This document shows positions 25,012 to 37,086 of a stretch of DNA of 64,000 nt, in pieces (within the stretch, counting starts at the first letter, position 1; every line of letters starts with the position of its first letter). The notes below the pieces were generated by a model, which saw only the letters and a program-made list of their open reading frames with translations, was not told where the DNA came from and did no database searches. Made by a program: the position numbers and the translations under genes. The DNA is from Prinsepia uniflora (Eukaryota > Streptophyta > Magnoliopsida > Rosales > Rosaceae): positions 70,926,136-70,990,135 of the forward strand of contig CM064867.1 of the NCBI GenBank assembly GCA_032719365.1, read 5' to 3'.

Positions 25012-27711
25012 TGACAGGACCTGCCCCAACTGGACCCCGATAACCGTGCTCGGTCCTGCTCCCGTCTGACAAGTCAACTGAAGTCCCGAAACTATCCTTC
25101 AGCACCTACCAGACAAGGGATTATCTCCGCTTATGCCACCGCCTCTCGGTCAGCCCCGAACGTCGTGTCACGGCCTGGAGGGTCATCAAAAACAGAAAAG
25201 TGTGAGTAGACAAAAATATATTCGTTAAAACACATTTTAAAAGACATCAGTTACCCTCCAGTTTATCAAACCTGCATGCATAGGGACAAACATATGAAAC
25301 ACAAACACTGGCCTTCCAGCCAAACCACATAACAAGTTAAACCCCGGCTCTCAGGCCAAAACATACGAACACATAATCACCTGGCCATACTGACCAAAAC
25401 TCGTACTCAATACCAGTACGTAATCACAATCAACATCAAGCAATACTATGCACAAGTTCACAATCCATTACTCAATCAATCAATCAATCAATCAATCAAT
25501 CCGCACTATTCACAAGTTCACAAACCATCACACTGTCACATCTGCACTACGCGTAGGCCAACCTCGGGAACTGCACTCAGGCACCATCTGAGTCATATCC
25601 ATCATGTCTGGGAACTGTACACGCATCCTCTAGACGTCTCATACCCGGGAACTGCACTCACGCAACGTCCGAGTCACGTCTAGGCACTGCACTCGCATCA
25701 TCCAGCATGAACCAGTATCCAGTAACCACAATCACAATCACAATCCACAGCACAACACATATCAATCATATCCATGAGCTCACATCAAGTCATAAGCATT
25801 CCCGACAGAGTTTCAAGCTCAAATACCAATTATACATAAATCCGTGAAATCACAATGAAATCATTAAAATAATCCAGAAATCATCATTGACTCGCCAAAT
25901 AATTCAAAATATCCTTTTCAAAATCTTTTTGACTCCGGGCCTAGCCCAAAATACCATTTGCACATTTCCTCGAAAAACGTGCCTGAAAGACCGATTAAAA
26001 TATTCCTTAACTCATAAATAATCATCCAAACAATTCATAACATCATTGCAAACCAAATCAGGTAATCAATCATGTAAAACATTTAACTATGCATGCATAT
26101 CAATTTATAAAACAAACGTCCACTCACACACCGTCCAACTCGCTCGCTTCCCGCGTTGCACGCGTTTCTGTAATTTTCGACACTTGCCAAGAGTCTCGAA
26201 TCCTGTCCAAAATCATTATGTAAGGTTACTAACAAGTCAAATTACATCATATCAATTCCCCATAATTCTCCGGGAATTTAATATTAATTTAAAACATAAC
26301 GTAAACCGTCGGACCCTCGAAACATAATCGAGACGGTGTCCGATTGCCTCGAAACCAATTTTAAAATGTCGGTATCATCGAAAGCATCAAAAAGTATGTT
26401 GAACCCAAGACCAGATTCCCAGCAAAAGCCACCGTGACAGCCACGCGCCGTGAACAGTGCAGCTACAGTTATCTCTCTCGCCCGTTTCTGTGGTATTCGG
26501 GTCTGCAACCCGCGGTGCAACCCGGTCTGTTCTTGGTCAATTCGACCTCAATTTCACCGTTTCTTTTACTCAGCTTTATCCATTCTCCATCTATTTTGGT
26601 TCTGAAACCTCAATTTAATGAAACCATACCCTAAAACCCATGACTCAACATCGAAACCCGACGGGTCTTAAATCGGGTTCTGCCCAATTTCACACCGTTT
26701 CGTTCAATTGATTGCACGGGAAGTATCCTATACTCATTCTAAACTTGAATTCCAAACCAATTTCATGAATTCATACCTCCAATTATCTGAACTCAACTTC
26801 CACAATCCGCGGATGTCACAGGACCTGTTCTTCGTGGATTCTCCACCAATTTCTGTTCTAGTTGAGGTAGTTCGCTACGTTGAACTCCCAGGAGGCTAAC
26901 TCTCTAGTCAATTTTGATTGGAACCGTCCACAAATTCAAATTCTATATTTATGGATTTAGGTGGATTTTCGGGTGTTCTCAATACCGTTCGATTAGGATT
27001 TTCTGGGTTCCTCTGTCAGTTTTTCTCTCTGAAACACACTGAATTGGTCACTCAATTCACTTGTTCCCCTCTGTTGCTGCTAATTGATCACAAGGATGAG
27101 TTTTTGGGTGTTCTCTGTATTTCCTACACACACACACGACTAATTGTTTAAATCATAACTTAGGCGGCAGGCATGCCACTAATCTCAATTAACATTTACC
27201 AGGTGTCATTTAGGGGATCATCCTCATCCCATAAGCTGAATCAGACCATTTAAAAGATATTATTGTACAGTTAAAAAACAATTTACTGTTTTACCCTTAT
27301 CATAACAAATTACCAAAATGCCCCTCATCGTTCTAGACCCGTAACTTTTTCGTTCGGACTCCGATTGACGCATGCCGCCTGTCTACGGATTCAGCGTCTC
27401 AAGACCTATCCAACGGTACTTCCGGAAAGTCCAAACAATGTCCCGATCAAAAAATCAACAAATGGCCCCTTTTTAACCAATTTACCGAATTACCCTTTAA
27501 CTTCCGAACGTCATAAATTTCTCCTCGAATGTCAGAATCGGGCGTGCCACCTGTCCATGAACTCGTGACGTCCCGAACTACGTCCCAGTCATCGGTTAAA
27601 GTCGTTTGACCCCTCAACCAAAAGTCAACCTTTTGCCCAATTCCAGGGGCAAAATCGTCATTTTCCTTTAATTTTCCAAATTTTCCTTTTTCGAATTTCC
27701 GGGGCGTTACA
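25012..27711 (-). repeat. 3' LTR of the TR-GAG-like element
   Basis: It starts TGACAGGACC and ends CCGGGGCGTTACA. It differs from the right LTR by scattered substitutions (about five in the first 150 bp), a CAAT-repeat length change near 25475-25501, and indels near 26418 and 26523. Around 26418 the GC-rich inverted repeat present in the other LTR (33165-33225) is largely deleted. Confidence 0.9.
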
Positions 27712-27750
27712 ACCTTCCCCCCTTAAAGAATTTCGTCCCCGAAATTCGGT
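27712..27750 (-). other. Polypurine tract region of the TR-GAG-like element
   Basis: On the minus strand it reads a 'ggggacgaaattctttaagg' block followed by a GGGGGGAAGG run directly before the LTR start TGTAACGCCCC. That is the expected place and composition for the primer of plus-strand DNA synthesis. Confidence 0.8.
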
Positions 27751-27967
27751 CACATTATATTAAACAAACACAACAGTACAACAAACACACAACAGCATAA
27801 TGGTCTAAGCTAAAACGCTCACATAACAGTACAAACACATAACAGTACATAACAGTACAACAGTACAAAACGTTACATTACAACCACAACATAACAACAT
27901 ATACTACTAATCACAACAGCTACAGTCACACCAAGATCGTGCAACATGTTATGACAGTTTTCAAGAT
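27751..27967. other. Short non-coding interval between gag and the polypurine tract
   Basis: The sequence is rich in A and C on the plus strand with many 'acaacagtac' repeats and has no frame of note. This is where pol would lie in an autonomous relative, so the pol deletion junction is probably at or near the end of gag. Confidence 0.6.
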
Positions 27968-28879
27968 CTACGTTTGTGAACTCGAAGGCCGACCACGACC
28001 TGGTCGCCCAGTTCTAGCATTACTGGTACCTGTCGACATTGATCCTTGGTGTCGACCCTCAACTGTACGATCGGTCTCCCCTTGATCCGACCGGTAGGGA
28101 CATTCTCTCCTTATATGACCACGCTCTCCACAATGAAAGCAAGTGATTTGTGTACGCCGTGACGGCGATGAAATCGAAACGCTATCCAATTGTTCTGAGG
28201 GAAGGGGCCGTGATATACCTCCCCGAATATCATCTGGGTGATCTCCTTGACTCGTACTTCCAGTACTCTGATGCTCTCGGTAGCGTCCCGAGCTTCTATC
28301 TCGCTCTCGAATGGGTAAAGTCGCCTCCACTCGAGCAGCAGCATCGGATAACTCTCGCATGGTCGCATACGAACCTACCGTCACCGCGCCCCGTATGGCA
28401 TTCCTCAATCCCTGTTCAAACCGGGAACATTTATCTTCCTCCGTTGCCACATACAGAGGAAAGAAATTTGATAAGTTCAAGAATTTCTGCTCATACTCGG
28501 CTACGGATAGATTCCCCTGCTTCAAGTGAATAAACTCAACTTCTTTAGCATCTCGGAAGGATCGGGGGTAGAACTGATCTAAGAAACGATCATGGAACGT
28601 CTCCCATGTCAAAGTATGAGCAGTGATACCAGTCATCTGTAATCCACGCCACCACCGATAGGCATTCCCACTCAACATAAAGGTGGCTAATAAGACCATA
28701 TCCTCTGGTGGACATCTCATAATCTCGAAAATCCGCTCAAATTGAACAAGCCATTCATAGGCCTCTTCTGGGTTAGTCTGGCCCGTAAATTTAGTGGCTC
28801 CTAGACGCTGGGCTCTCTCAACATCTGGACTCTCTAACGCATCGCCAGGCCGTGCACAGGGCTCACGTCTCGGAGGCAT
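27968..28879 (-). CDS. gag: Intact Ty3/gypsy-type gag protein (303 aa)
   Basis: This frame encodes a retrotransposon capsid/nucleocapsid protein that would package the element's RNA into cytoplasmic virus-like particles. Residues about 25-190 form a retrotrans_gag-type capsid domain (FTGQTNPEEAYEWL near 31, YRWWRGL near 74, FYPRSFRDAKEVEF near 103). A CX2CX4HX4C zinc knuckle has C247, C250, H255 and C260, and the tail is rich in S, R, G and T. The ATG lies 19 bases downstream of the PBS with no earlier in-frame start, so the start is secure. The frame ends with a stop soon after the knuckle and there is no pol behind it. It is open and undamaged although the element is non-autonomous, which suggests it was maintained until recently. 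The overlapping plus-strand frames are shadows. Confidence 0.9.
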   Translation of the reverse strand: MPPRREPCARPGDALESPDVERAQRLGATKFTGQTNPEEAYEWLVQFERIFEIMRCPPEDMVLLATFMLSGNAYRWWRGLQMTGITAHTLTWETFHDRFLDQFYPRSFRDAKEVEFIHLKQGNLSVAEYEQKFLNLSNFFPLYVATEEDKCSRFEQGLRNAIRGAVTVGSYATMRELSDAAARVEATLPIRERDRSSGRYREHQSTGSTSQGDHPDDIRGGISRPLPSEQLDSVSISSPSRRTQITCFHCGERGHIRRECPYRSDQGETDRTVEGRHQGSMSTGTSNARTGRPGRGRPSSSQT

Positions 28880-28898
28880 AACAGACTAGTACCCAAAT

Positions 28899-28910
28899 GC
28901 TCTGATACCA
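28899..28910 (-). other. Primer binding site of the TR-GAG-like element, initiator tRNA-Met type
   Basis: The minus strand reads TGGTATCAGAGC three bases inside the 5' LTR (which starts at 28914 in window coordinates). It identifies the right LTR as the 5' LTR and the strand as minus. Confidence 0.92.
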
Positions 28911-28913
28911 CTT

Positions 28914-30022
28914 TGACAGGACCCGTCCCAACTGGACCCCGATAACCGTTCTCGGTCCTGCTCCCGTCTGACAAGTCAACTGAAGTCCCGAAACTATCCT
29001 TCAGCACCTACCAGACAAGGGATTATCTCCGCTTATACCACCGCCTCTCGATCAGCCCCGAACGTCGTGTCACGGCCTGGAGGGTCATCAAAAACAGAAA
29101 AGTGTGAGTGGACAAAAATATATTCGTTAAAACACATTTTAAAAGACATCAGTTACCCTCCAGTTTATCAAACCTGCATGCATAGGGAAAAACATATGAA
29201 ACACAAACACTGGTCTTCCAGCCAAACCACATAACAAGTTAAACCCCGGCTCTCAGGCCAAAACATACGAACACATAATCACCTGGCCATACAGACCAGA
29301 ACTCGTACTCAATACCAGTACGTAATCACAATCAACATCAAGCAATACTATGCACAAGTTCACAATCCATTACTCAATCAATCAATCAATCAATCAATCC
29401 GCACTATTCACAAGTGCACAAACCATCACACTGTCACATCTGCACTACGCGTAGGCCAACCTCGGGAACTGCACTCAGGCACCATCTGAGTCATATCCAT
29501 CATGTCTGGGAACTGCACACGCATCCTCTAGACGTATCATACCCGGGAACTGCACTCACGCAACGTCCGAGTCACGTCTAGGCACTGCACTCGCATCATC
29601 CAGCATGAACCAGTATCCAGTAACCATAATCACAATCACAATCCACAGCACAACACATATCAATCATATCCATGAGCTCACATCAAGTCATAAGCATTCC
29701 CGACAGAGTTTCAGGCGCAAATACCAATTATACGTAAATCCGTAAAATCACAATGAAATCATTAAAATAATCCAGAAATCATCATTGACTCGCCAAATAA
29801 GTCAAAATATCCTTTTTCAAAACCTTTTTGACTCCGGGCCTAGCCCAAAATACCATTTGCACATTTCCTCGAAAAACATGCCCGAAAGACCGATTAAAAT
29901 ATTCATTAACTCATAAATAATCATCCAAAAAAATCATAACATCATTGCAAACCAAATCATGTAATCAATCATGTAAAACATTTAACTATGCATGCATATC
30001 AATTTATAAAACAAACGTCCAC
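28914..30022 (-). repeat. 5' LTR of the TR-GAG-like element, part 1
   Basis: It starts TGACAGGACCCGTCCC and is nearly identical to 25012-26120 of the left LTR. It is interrupted after GTCCAC by the nested solo LTR at 30023. The (CAAT)n run at about 29373-29398 is shorter than in the left LTR. Confidence 0.9.
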
Positions 30023-32860
30023 TGACAGGACCCGTCCCAACTGGACCTCGATAACCGTGCCCGGTCATGCTCCCGTCTGACAAGTCAACTGAAATCCCGA
30101 AAGTACCCTTCAGCACTTGTCAAACCAGGGATAACTGCCGCTCATGCCTCCGCCTCGAGATCAGCCCTGAACGTTGTGCCACGGCCTGGAGGGTCATCAA
30201 AACAGAAAAGTGTGAGTGGACAAAAATATATTCGTTAAAACACGTTTATCAAAACACATTGTTTACCCTCCAATTTATCAAACCTGCATGCATAGGGAAA
30301 AACATATGAAACACCAACACTGGCCTTCCAGCCAAACCATATAATAAGTCAAAATCCTGGCTCTCAGGCCAACCCTGAAAACATACGAATACACAATCAC
30401 CTGGCCATACAGACCAGAACTCGTACTCAATACCAGTACCATGCACGAGGTCAACAATCAATTACTCAATCAATCAATCCGCACTGTTCTCAAGTGCACA
30501 AACCATTACACTGTCACACCGGCACTACGCGTAGGCCATAACCCGTGCCTCAGTCGTCTGGGAAGTCACCCCGAGCTCCGACTGTCCCGGCACGCATCAC
30601 CCCGAGTGTTAGCCGTCTGGGAACACCCCGAGCTTCGGCTACCTGGGAACACATATCTCCCCGAGCAACAGCCGTCTGGGAACGCCCCTAGCCTCGGCTG
30701 CCTGGGAACAATCACAATCATATCCCCGAGCTCCGGTCGTCTGGGAACACCCCTAGCTTCGACCGTCTGGGTATTCACAATCATAATGAAAATCATCCGG
30801 GATTATATCCCAAAATATCTCAATCAAATCCTTGACATCCAACCAAGTCAAAATCGTTACCAACCGGGACTCAAGCCCAAAACATCAATATCACGCAAAT
30901 CCGTGAAATCACATTAAACACAGTAAAATAATCCAAAAATCATCCTTGATTCACCAATTAAGTCAAAATACTCTTTTGGAAACCTTTTTAACTCTGGGCC
31001 TAGCCCAAAATACCATTTGCACATTTTCTCGAAAAACGTGCCAAAACACCGATTAAAATAATATAATATTCTCCAAAATCCGGAATTCACCATATCAGAA
31101 CATCAATCATACCAAATCATTTTAAATCATATTATAAAGCATTTAACACATATATGCATGCATTCAGGGTAGAAAACAAAAGTCCACTCACACACCGTCC
31201 AATTGCTCGTTTCCCGCGCTGCACGCATTTCCGTAATTTCTGACACTTGCCAGGAATCCCGAATCCTGTCCAAAATCATCACTCAGGGTCACTAGGGACC
31301 TAATTATCATCATATTAATTTATCATAATTTTTCCGGGAATTTAATATTAATTTAATACGTAACATAAACCTTCGGACCCTCGAAACATTATCGAGACGG
31401 CGTCCGATCAACTCGCAACCAAAACCAAATATGTTCGTTACATTAAATAGGACAAGTTTCATGTTGAACTCACCTCGGGATTCCCCCTCACGTGCCCCCA
31501 CGCGCCGCCGTGAGTGGCTGCGCGTGGTTGCCACGCGCCGTGAACAGTAACGGTGAACAGTGACCTTCTTCACCCGTTTACCTGGTAAACGGGTCCGGCT
31601 AGCCCGCGATGCAACCCGACTGGAATCCTGTCCATTCCCAATTACTTCCTTCAATTCAATCGTCCATTTACATCATTAGAGACTTAATTTAGGTTCTGTA
31701 ACTCGAATTACATCAAACGTTACCTGAATCGCATTGAACTGAACTTGATTCCACGAAGAACAGTCGTACACTGTGCTTTCATGGAACTCCCTCATTTGCC
31801 TTCATTTTCCTGCAATTGATGCATCAGGAAGCTTCGTGGAATCATAAGGGACACATTTCCAAGATCAATTTCACCGTCCCATGGCCTCAAATCCACGACT
31901 CAAGATCGAAAATCCGGTTTCCTCCCCCGTTCTGTTCTAAGTCAAAACACCTCGAATTGCCTTCGTTCTTGATCCAGTTCGACTCGTCTCACTCCCAGGG
32001 AGCTGAATTCAAGCTCAATTTCCTTCGAAACCGTTTACAGAATCAAAATCGAGATTTAGATGTTTAGGTAGTTTTTCGGGTTTTTGTCTCAGTTCTCAGT
32101 CTAATTCCAGTCTTCCTCTCAATTTATTTCACTCAGTATACTCACCCAATTTCACCCTTTTATTCTCTGTTCAATCTCTCAAAATCGGGGAGGGAAGGGA
32201 TTGATCAATATGAAGACAAGGGTTGTATGTTCTCTGTGTTCTTGTTTTGTCGAATACTGAGGTTTATACGAACATATGCAACAGCTGATTAATTTCATTA
32301 ATTATACAAAGTGCCACTAATGATCATTTGTGAGTGACATGTGTCACTCACAACTACTCCTGAGTCATCTTAAGGGCTGATTCAGCCAATTAGCCCATTT
32401 AAATAAGTCTACTACAGCCACTTGTCTCATCTAATTTCTTTACTGTTCACAATTACCATTTTACCCTTGCCATACTAATTACCAAAATACCCCTCATAGT
32501 TCTAGACCCATAAATTTCTCGTTCGGGCTCCGATTGACGCATGCCGCCTATCTACGGATTCAGCGTCCCGAGACCTACCCAATGGTATTCCCGGAAAGTC
32601 CAAACATGGTCCCGATCAAAAAGTCAACTTTCGGGCCCTTTTACCACCTTTCGCACGTCATAACTTTATCCTCGAATGTCAGAATTGGACGTGCCACCTG
32701 TCTATAAACTCGTGACGTCCTGAACTACGTCACGGTCATCGGTCAAAGTCCGTTTGACCGCTCAAATTAAAAGTCAACTTTTCGCCTAATTCCAGGGGCA
32801 AAATCGTCATTTTCCCCGAAGTTTCCAACTTTTCCCTTTTTGAATGTCCGGGTCGTTACA
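30023..32860 (-). mobile_element. Solo LTR (2838 bp) nested in the 5' LTR, TSD TCCAC
   Basis: It starts TGACAGGACCCGTCCC at 30023 and ends CCGGGTCGTTACA at 32860. TCCAC is present at 30018-30022 and again at 32861-32865. The sequence on both sides joins exactly as in the uninterrupted left LTR. It belongs to the same LTR superfamily but a different subfamily: the variable domain at 30551-30775 holds an array of about 40-bp units with CTGGGAACACCCCGAGC cores. It has no PBS, polypurine tract or coding domain. Confidence 0.93.
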
Positions 32861-34450
32861 TCCACTCACACACACCGTCCAACTCACTCGCTTCCCGCGT
32901 TGCACGCGTGTCTATAATTTTCGACACTTGCCAGGAGTCTCGAATCCTGTCCAAAAACATTATGTAAGGTTACTAACAAGTCAAATTACATCATATCAAT
33001 TCCCCATAATTCTCCGGGAATTTAATATTAATTTAAAACATAACGTAAACCGTCTGACCCTCGAAACATAATCGAGACGGTGTCCGATTGCCTCGAAACC
33101 AATTTTAAAATGGCCGTATCATCGAAAGCATCAAAAAGTATGTTGAACCCAAGACCAGATTCCTGGCCACGCGCCCTCACGCGCCGCCGCAAGCGGCTGC
33201 GCGTGACAGCCACCCGCCGTGAACAGTGCAGCTACAGTTATCTCTCTCGCCCGTTTCTCTGGTATTCGGGTCTGCAACCCGCGGTGCAACCCTGAATTTC
33301 ACCGTTTCTTTTACTCAGCTTCATCCATTCTCCATCTATTTTGGTTCTGAAACCTCAATTTAATGAAACCATACCCTAAAACCCACGACTCAACATCGAA
33401 ACCCGACGGGTCTTAAATTGGGTTCTGCCCAATTTCACACCGTTTCGTTCAATTGATTGCACAGGAAGTATCCTATACTCATTCTAAACTTGAATTCCAA
33501 ACCAATTTCATGAATTCATACCTCCAATTATCTGAACTCAACTTCCACAATCCGCGGATGTCACAGGGCCTGTTCTTCGTGGATTCTCCACCAATTTCTG
33601 TTCCAGTTGAGGTAGTTCGCTACGTTGAACTCCCAGGAGGCTAACTCTCTCGTCAATTTTGATTGGAACCGCCAACAAATTCAAATTCGATATTTATGGA
33701 TTTAGGTGGATTTTCGGGTGTTCTCAATACCGTTCGATTAGGATTTTCTGGGTTCCTCTGTTGGTTTTTCTCTCTGAAACACACTGAATTGGTCACTCAA
33801 TTCACTTGTTCCCCTCTGTTGCTGCTAATTGATCACAAGGATGAGTTTTTGGGTGTTCTCTGTATTTCCTACACACACACGACTAATTGTTTAAATCATA
33901 ACTTAGGCGGCAGGTATGCCACTAATCTCAATTAACATTTACCAGGTGTCATTTAGGGGATCATCCTCATCCCATAAGCTGAATCAGCCCATTTAAAAGA
34001 TATTATTGTACAGTTAAAAAACAATTTACTGTTTTACCCTTATCATAACAAATTACCAAAATGCCCCTCATCGTTCTAGACCCGTAACTTTTTCGTTCGG
34101 ACTCCGATTGACGCACCTGTCTACGAATTCAGCGTCTCGAGACCTATCCAACGGTACTTCCGGAAAGTCCAAACAATGTCCCGATCAAAAAATCAACAAA
34201 TGGCCCCTTTTAAACCAATTTACCGAATTACCCTTTAACTTCCGAACGTCATAACTTTCTCCACGAATGTCGGAATCGGGCGTACCACCTGTCCATGAAC
34301 TCGTGACGTCCCGAACTACGTCACAGTCATCGGTTAAAGTCGTTTGACCGCTCAAACCAAAAGTCAACCTTTCGCCCAATTCCAGGGGCAAAATCGTCAT
34401 TTTCCTTTAATTTTCCAAATTTTCCTTTTTCGAATTTCCGGGGCGTTACA
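32861..34450 (-). repeat. 5' LTR of the TR-GAG-like element, part 2
   Basis: It continues the LTR from the duplicated TCCAC to the end GGGGCGTTACA at 34450, then the element TSD ATAGT. It keeps the GC-rich inverted repeat (33165-33225) that the left LTR has mostly lost. Confidence 0.9.
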
Positions 34451-34455
34451 ATAGT

Positions 34456-36586
34456 ACTAGACATATATTGTACATTTTCTATTAAAAAAATAATATTATG
34501 AAGGGGACAATTTAACTCAAGAATTCTCATATAGGATACTACTCTCTAAATCACCAAATTTACACGCCGCAATTTACAAAATTTTACTATGGGTTGATTA
34601 ATTCGACTTTTAGAAATGTGGCTACAATGTGATCACAAAATGTATATAGAAAATTAGAAATGTTAAACTTCTTATGCTTGTAAGTGTTTATGAAAACATC
34701 CGCAATTAGCACGGATCACTAGTAAAAGGCTGAGGCATGCTCCAGTCCATCCAAAATTAAAATTCAAAAAAAATAATAATTATACAATGTTAGCTTTAGT
34801 GTCAAACTTATTAATTTATTTACACTTAAATAGAAGGGAAAATGAGTTTTTTGAAGATTATATGATATATTGTCCATATAAAAGATAAGTTTGTTACAAT
34901 TTAAGTGTTTTATGTATATTCCATTTATTGCATAATTATTATTTATTTCCTTATATAATATATGTATTTTTAATAAATTTATTTATTTTAAAATAAAATT
35001 CACATAATACCGTCAAAATTTGATTTAAAAAATTCACGTTAAAATTTAGCCAATCTCATTTTTAATTCCTGGATTTGTGCTTTCCCACAATATTTGTAAA
35101 ATTTTGATCGATCTATTCGTACTTTAGGGTCTCGACATTAAATAAAGAGAAGGACATATCCGCGATTTCTATGAATATACCCGCATTAATTTAAGCCTCT
35201 TGACATAAAAATGGGAAAGGAAGAAAAATCTCCCCTTAATTTCCAAGATATAGATAGCCTTATATAAATATTATTGAGTGTTTACTTTTCCTCTAAAATG
35301 TCATTCTAAATTTTCAAATTGCTAAAATTTCATTCAAAATTTTCAATATTTTTTTGATGAGTGTGAACGATATCAATATTGATATTGATATCGAAATCGA
35401 TATTTTCATGAAAATCAATATTTTCATTTTTCGTCGCAAAGGCCTATTTGATAATCATTTAATTTTTAGTTTTTAATTATATATGAAAGGCATGTGGTGA
35501 AGGAGATAGAAGGAAAGAATGGAAGTAGAAGTGAAGGTGAAATGAATAACATATGAAATTAAAACAAAATCTAGAAAGTGGAAACAACTTTAATTAGTTT
35601 TTACTTTTTTGTTTTCATTTAGCGTACCTCTCTTTATTTTTATTATTTTTATGAAAATATGAAATTTCATTCATATAACTAAAAGTCAAAATGGAGTTAA
35701 GCTAGATTATAATAGTTTGGCGATAAATATAGATAAATATTTCCAGTGATCAAGTTCGGTATTTTCCAACATGATTTATATGAAATAACACATGAAATAA
35801 TATAATTTGAATCGTATAAACATCATAAAGGACATTACTGCCCAAATAACTAATCTTTGCAATCCCATAAAATGGAAAATCTTAAACAACCAACTCAAAT
35901 AAGAGTCGCTTGACTTATTTGCAGAAAGCAAACTAAAAAGAAAATAATAAATAACTCAACAAAAGGTATAAATGAGTTGTTTTCACCATTATCACTGCTT
36001 ATCACTTTCATTATTTCGTCCCCGCAGAATTCTGAAGACAATGAGGAACCACCATATTGCAGACATTTCTCCACCGTGACTGACACCACCACCACCACAA
36101 TGAAGGACCACTCGATCAAAATCTACCAAGTCGTATCACGAGTCAAAATGTCGATCAGGTTTTTGAAGACAAAAGTTTCACAAACAACCTAACTCTTAGG
36201 ACAATAGACGAGAAAATGAAACTTGAAGACAAAAAAATATCAATGAAATTGACACCACAATCGATTGAATTATCCAATTTATTCGCTACATTCCTATGAG
36301 ACTAAAGAGAAGTCTCCTGAACCGGTTGGAAATCAGCTAAAGAAAAAGTTTTTAAAAGGAAGAATTTTTTTATGGAGTTCCGTTCTTTTGCTTGATCACC
36401 GAGTAAGTATGTTCTCCTTATTCGTTTCCCCTGCCTCTCACTCATTCTTCCTCCTTTCTTGTTTATTCATATTTTTGCCATTCTCAAAAGATGTAAATTA
36501 ATTATTAATTTAATTTAAAAAGTTTAATAATATTTTTCTTCTCCATGCTAGAAAGATAAACGTTGAAAAGAGTTTCAAACCCAAAT
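34456..36586. other. AT-rich intergenic DNA, no gene recognised
   Basis: No frame above about 80 codons and no recognised domain on either strand. A small run of GATATC/GATATT-type overlapping palindromes lies at 35368-35430. Otherwise nothing is seen. Confidence 0.6.
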
Positions 36587-37086
36587 NNNNNNNNNNNNNN
36601 NNNNNNNNNNNNNNNNNNNNNNNNNNNNNNNNNNNNNNNNNNNNNNNNNNNNNNNNNNNNNNNNNNNNNNNNNNNNNNNNNNNNNNNNNNNNNNNNNNNN
36701 NNNNNNNNNNNNNNNNNNNNNNNNNNNNNNNNNNNNNNNNNNNNNNNNNNNNNNNNNNNNNNNNNNNNNNNNNNNNNNNNNNNNNNNNNNNNNNNNNNNN
36801 NNNNNNNNNNNNNNNNNNNNNNNNNNNNNNNNNNNNNNNNNNNNNNNNNNNNNNNNNNNNNNNNNNNNNNNNNNNNNNNNNNNNNNNNNNNNNNNNNNNN
36901 NNNNNNNNNNNNNNNNNNNNNNNNNNNNNNNNNNNNNNNNNNNNNNNNNNNNNNNNNNNNNNNNNNNNNNNNNNNNNNNNNNNNNNNNNNNNNNNNNNNN
37001 NNNNNNNNNNNNNNNNNNNNNNNNNNNNNNNNNNNNNNNNNNNNNNNNNNNNNNNNNNNNNNNNNNNNNNNNNNNNNNNNNNNNNN
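36587..37086. other. Assembly gap of 500 N
   Basis: Exactly 500 unknown bases, a round number that suggests a placeholder. The 14 bases left of the gap (36573-36586) and right of it (37087-37100) are identical, TTTCAAACCCAAAT. Long open frames reported across the gap are artefacts of N translation. Confidence 0.97.

Larger units (their letters stand above)
25012..34450 (-). mobile_element. TR-GAG-like non-autonomous Ty3/gypsy element with a nested solo LTR
   Basis: This is a complete element on the minus strand: 3' LTR 25012-27711 (2700 bp), internal region 27712-28913 (1202 bp) and 5' LTR 28914-34450 (2694 bp once the nested LTR 30023-32860 and one TSD copy are removed). The flanking bases are ATAGT at 25007-25011 and 34451-34455, a perfect 5-bp target-site duplication. 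The internal region has an initiator-Met PBS, one intact gag frame and a polypurine tract, but no protease, reverse transcriptase, RNase H or integrase. This layout matches the TR-GAG class (terminal repeats plus gag), which must use the pol proteins of other elements. The LTRs differ by scattered substitutions and a few indels. Confidence 0.92.

Noticed and set aside
28150..28533. 127-codon plus-strand frame
   Set aside because: It is the antisense shadow of the intact gag gene.
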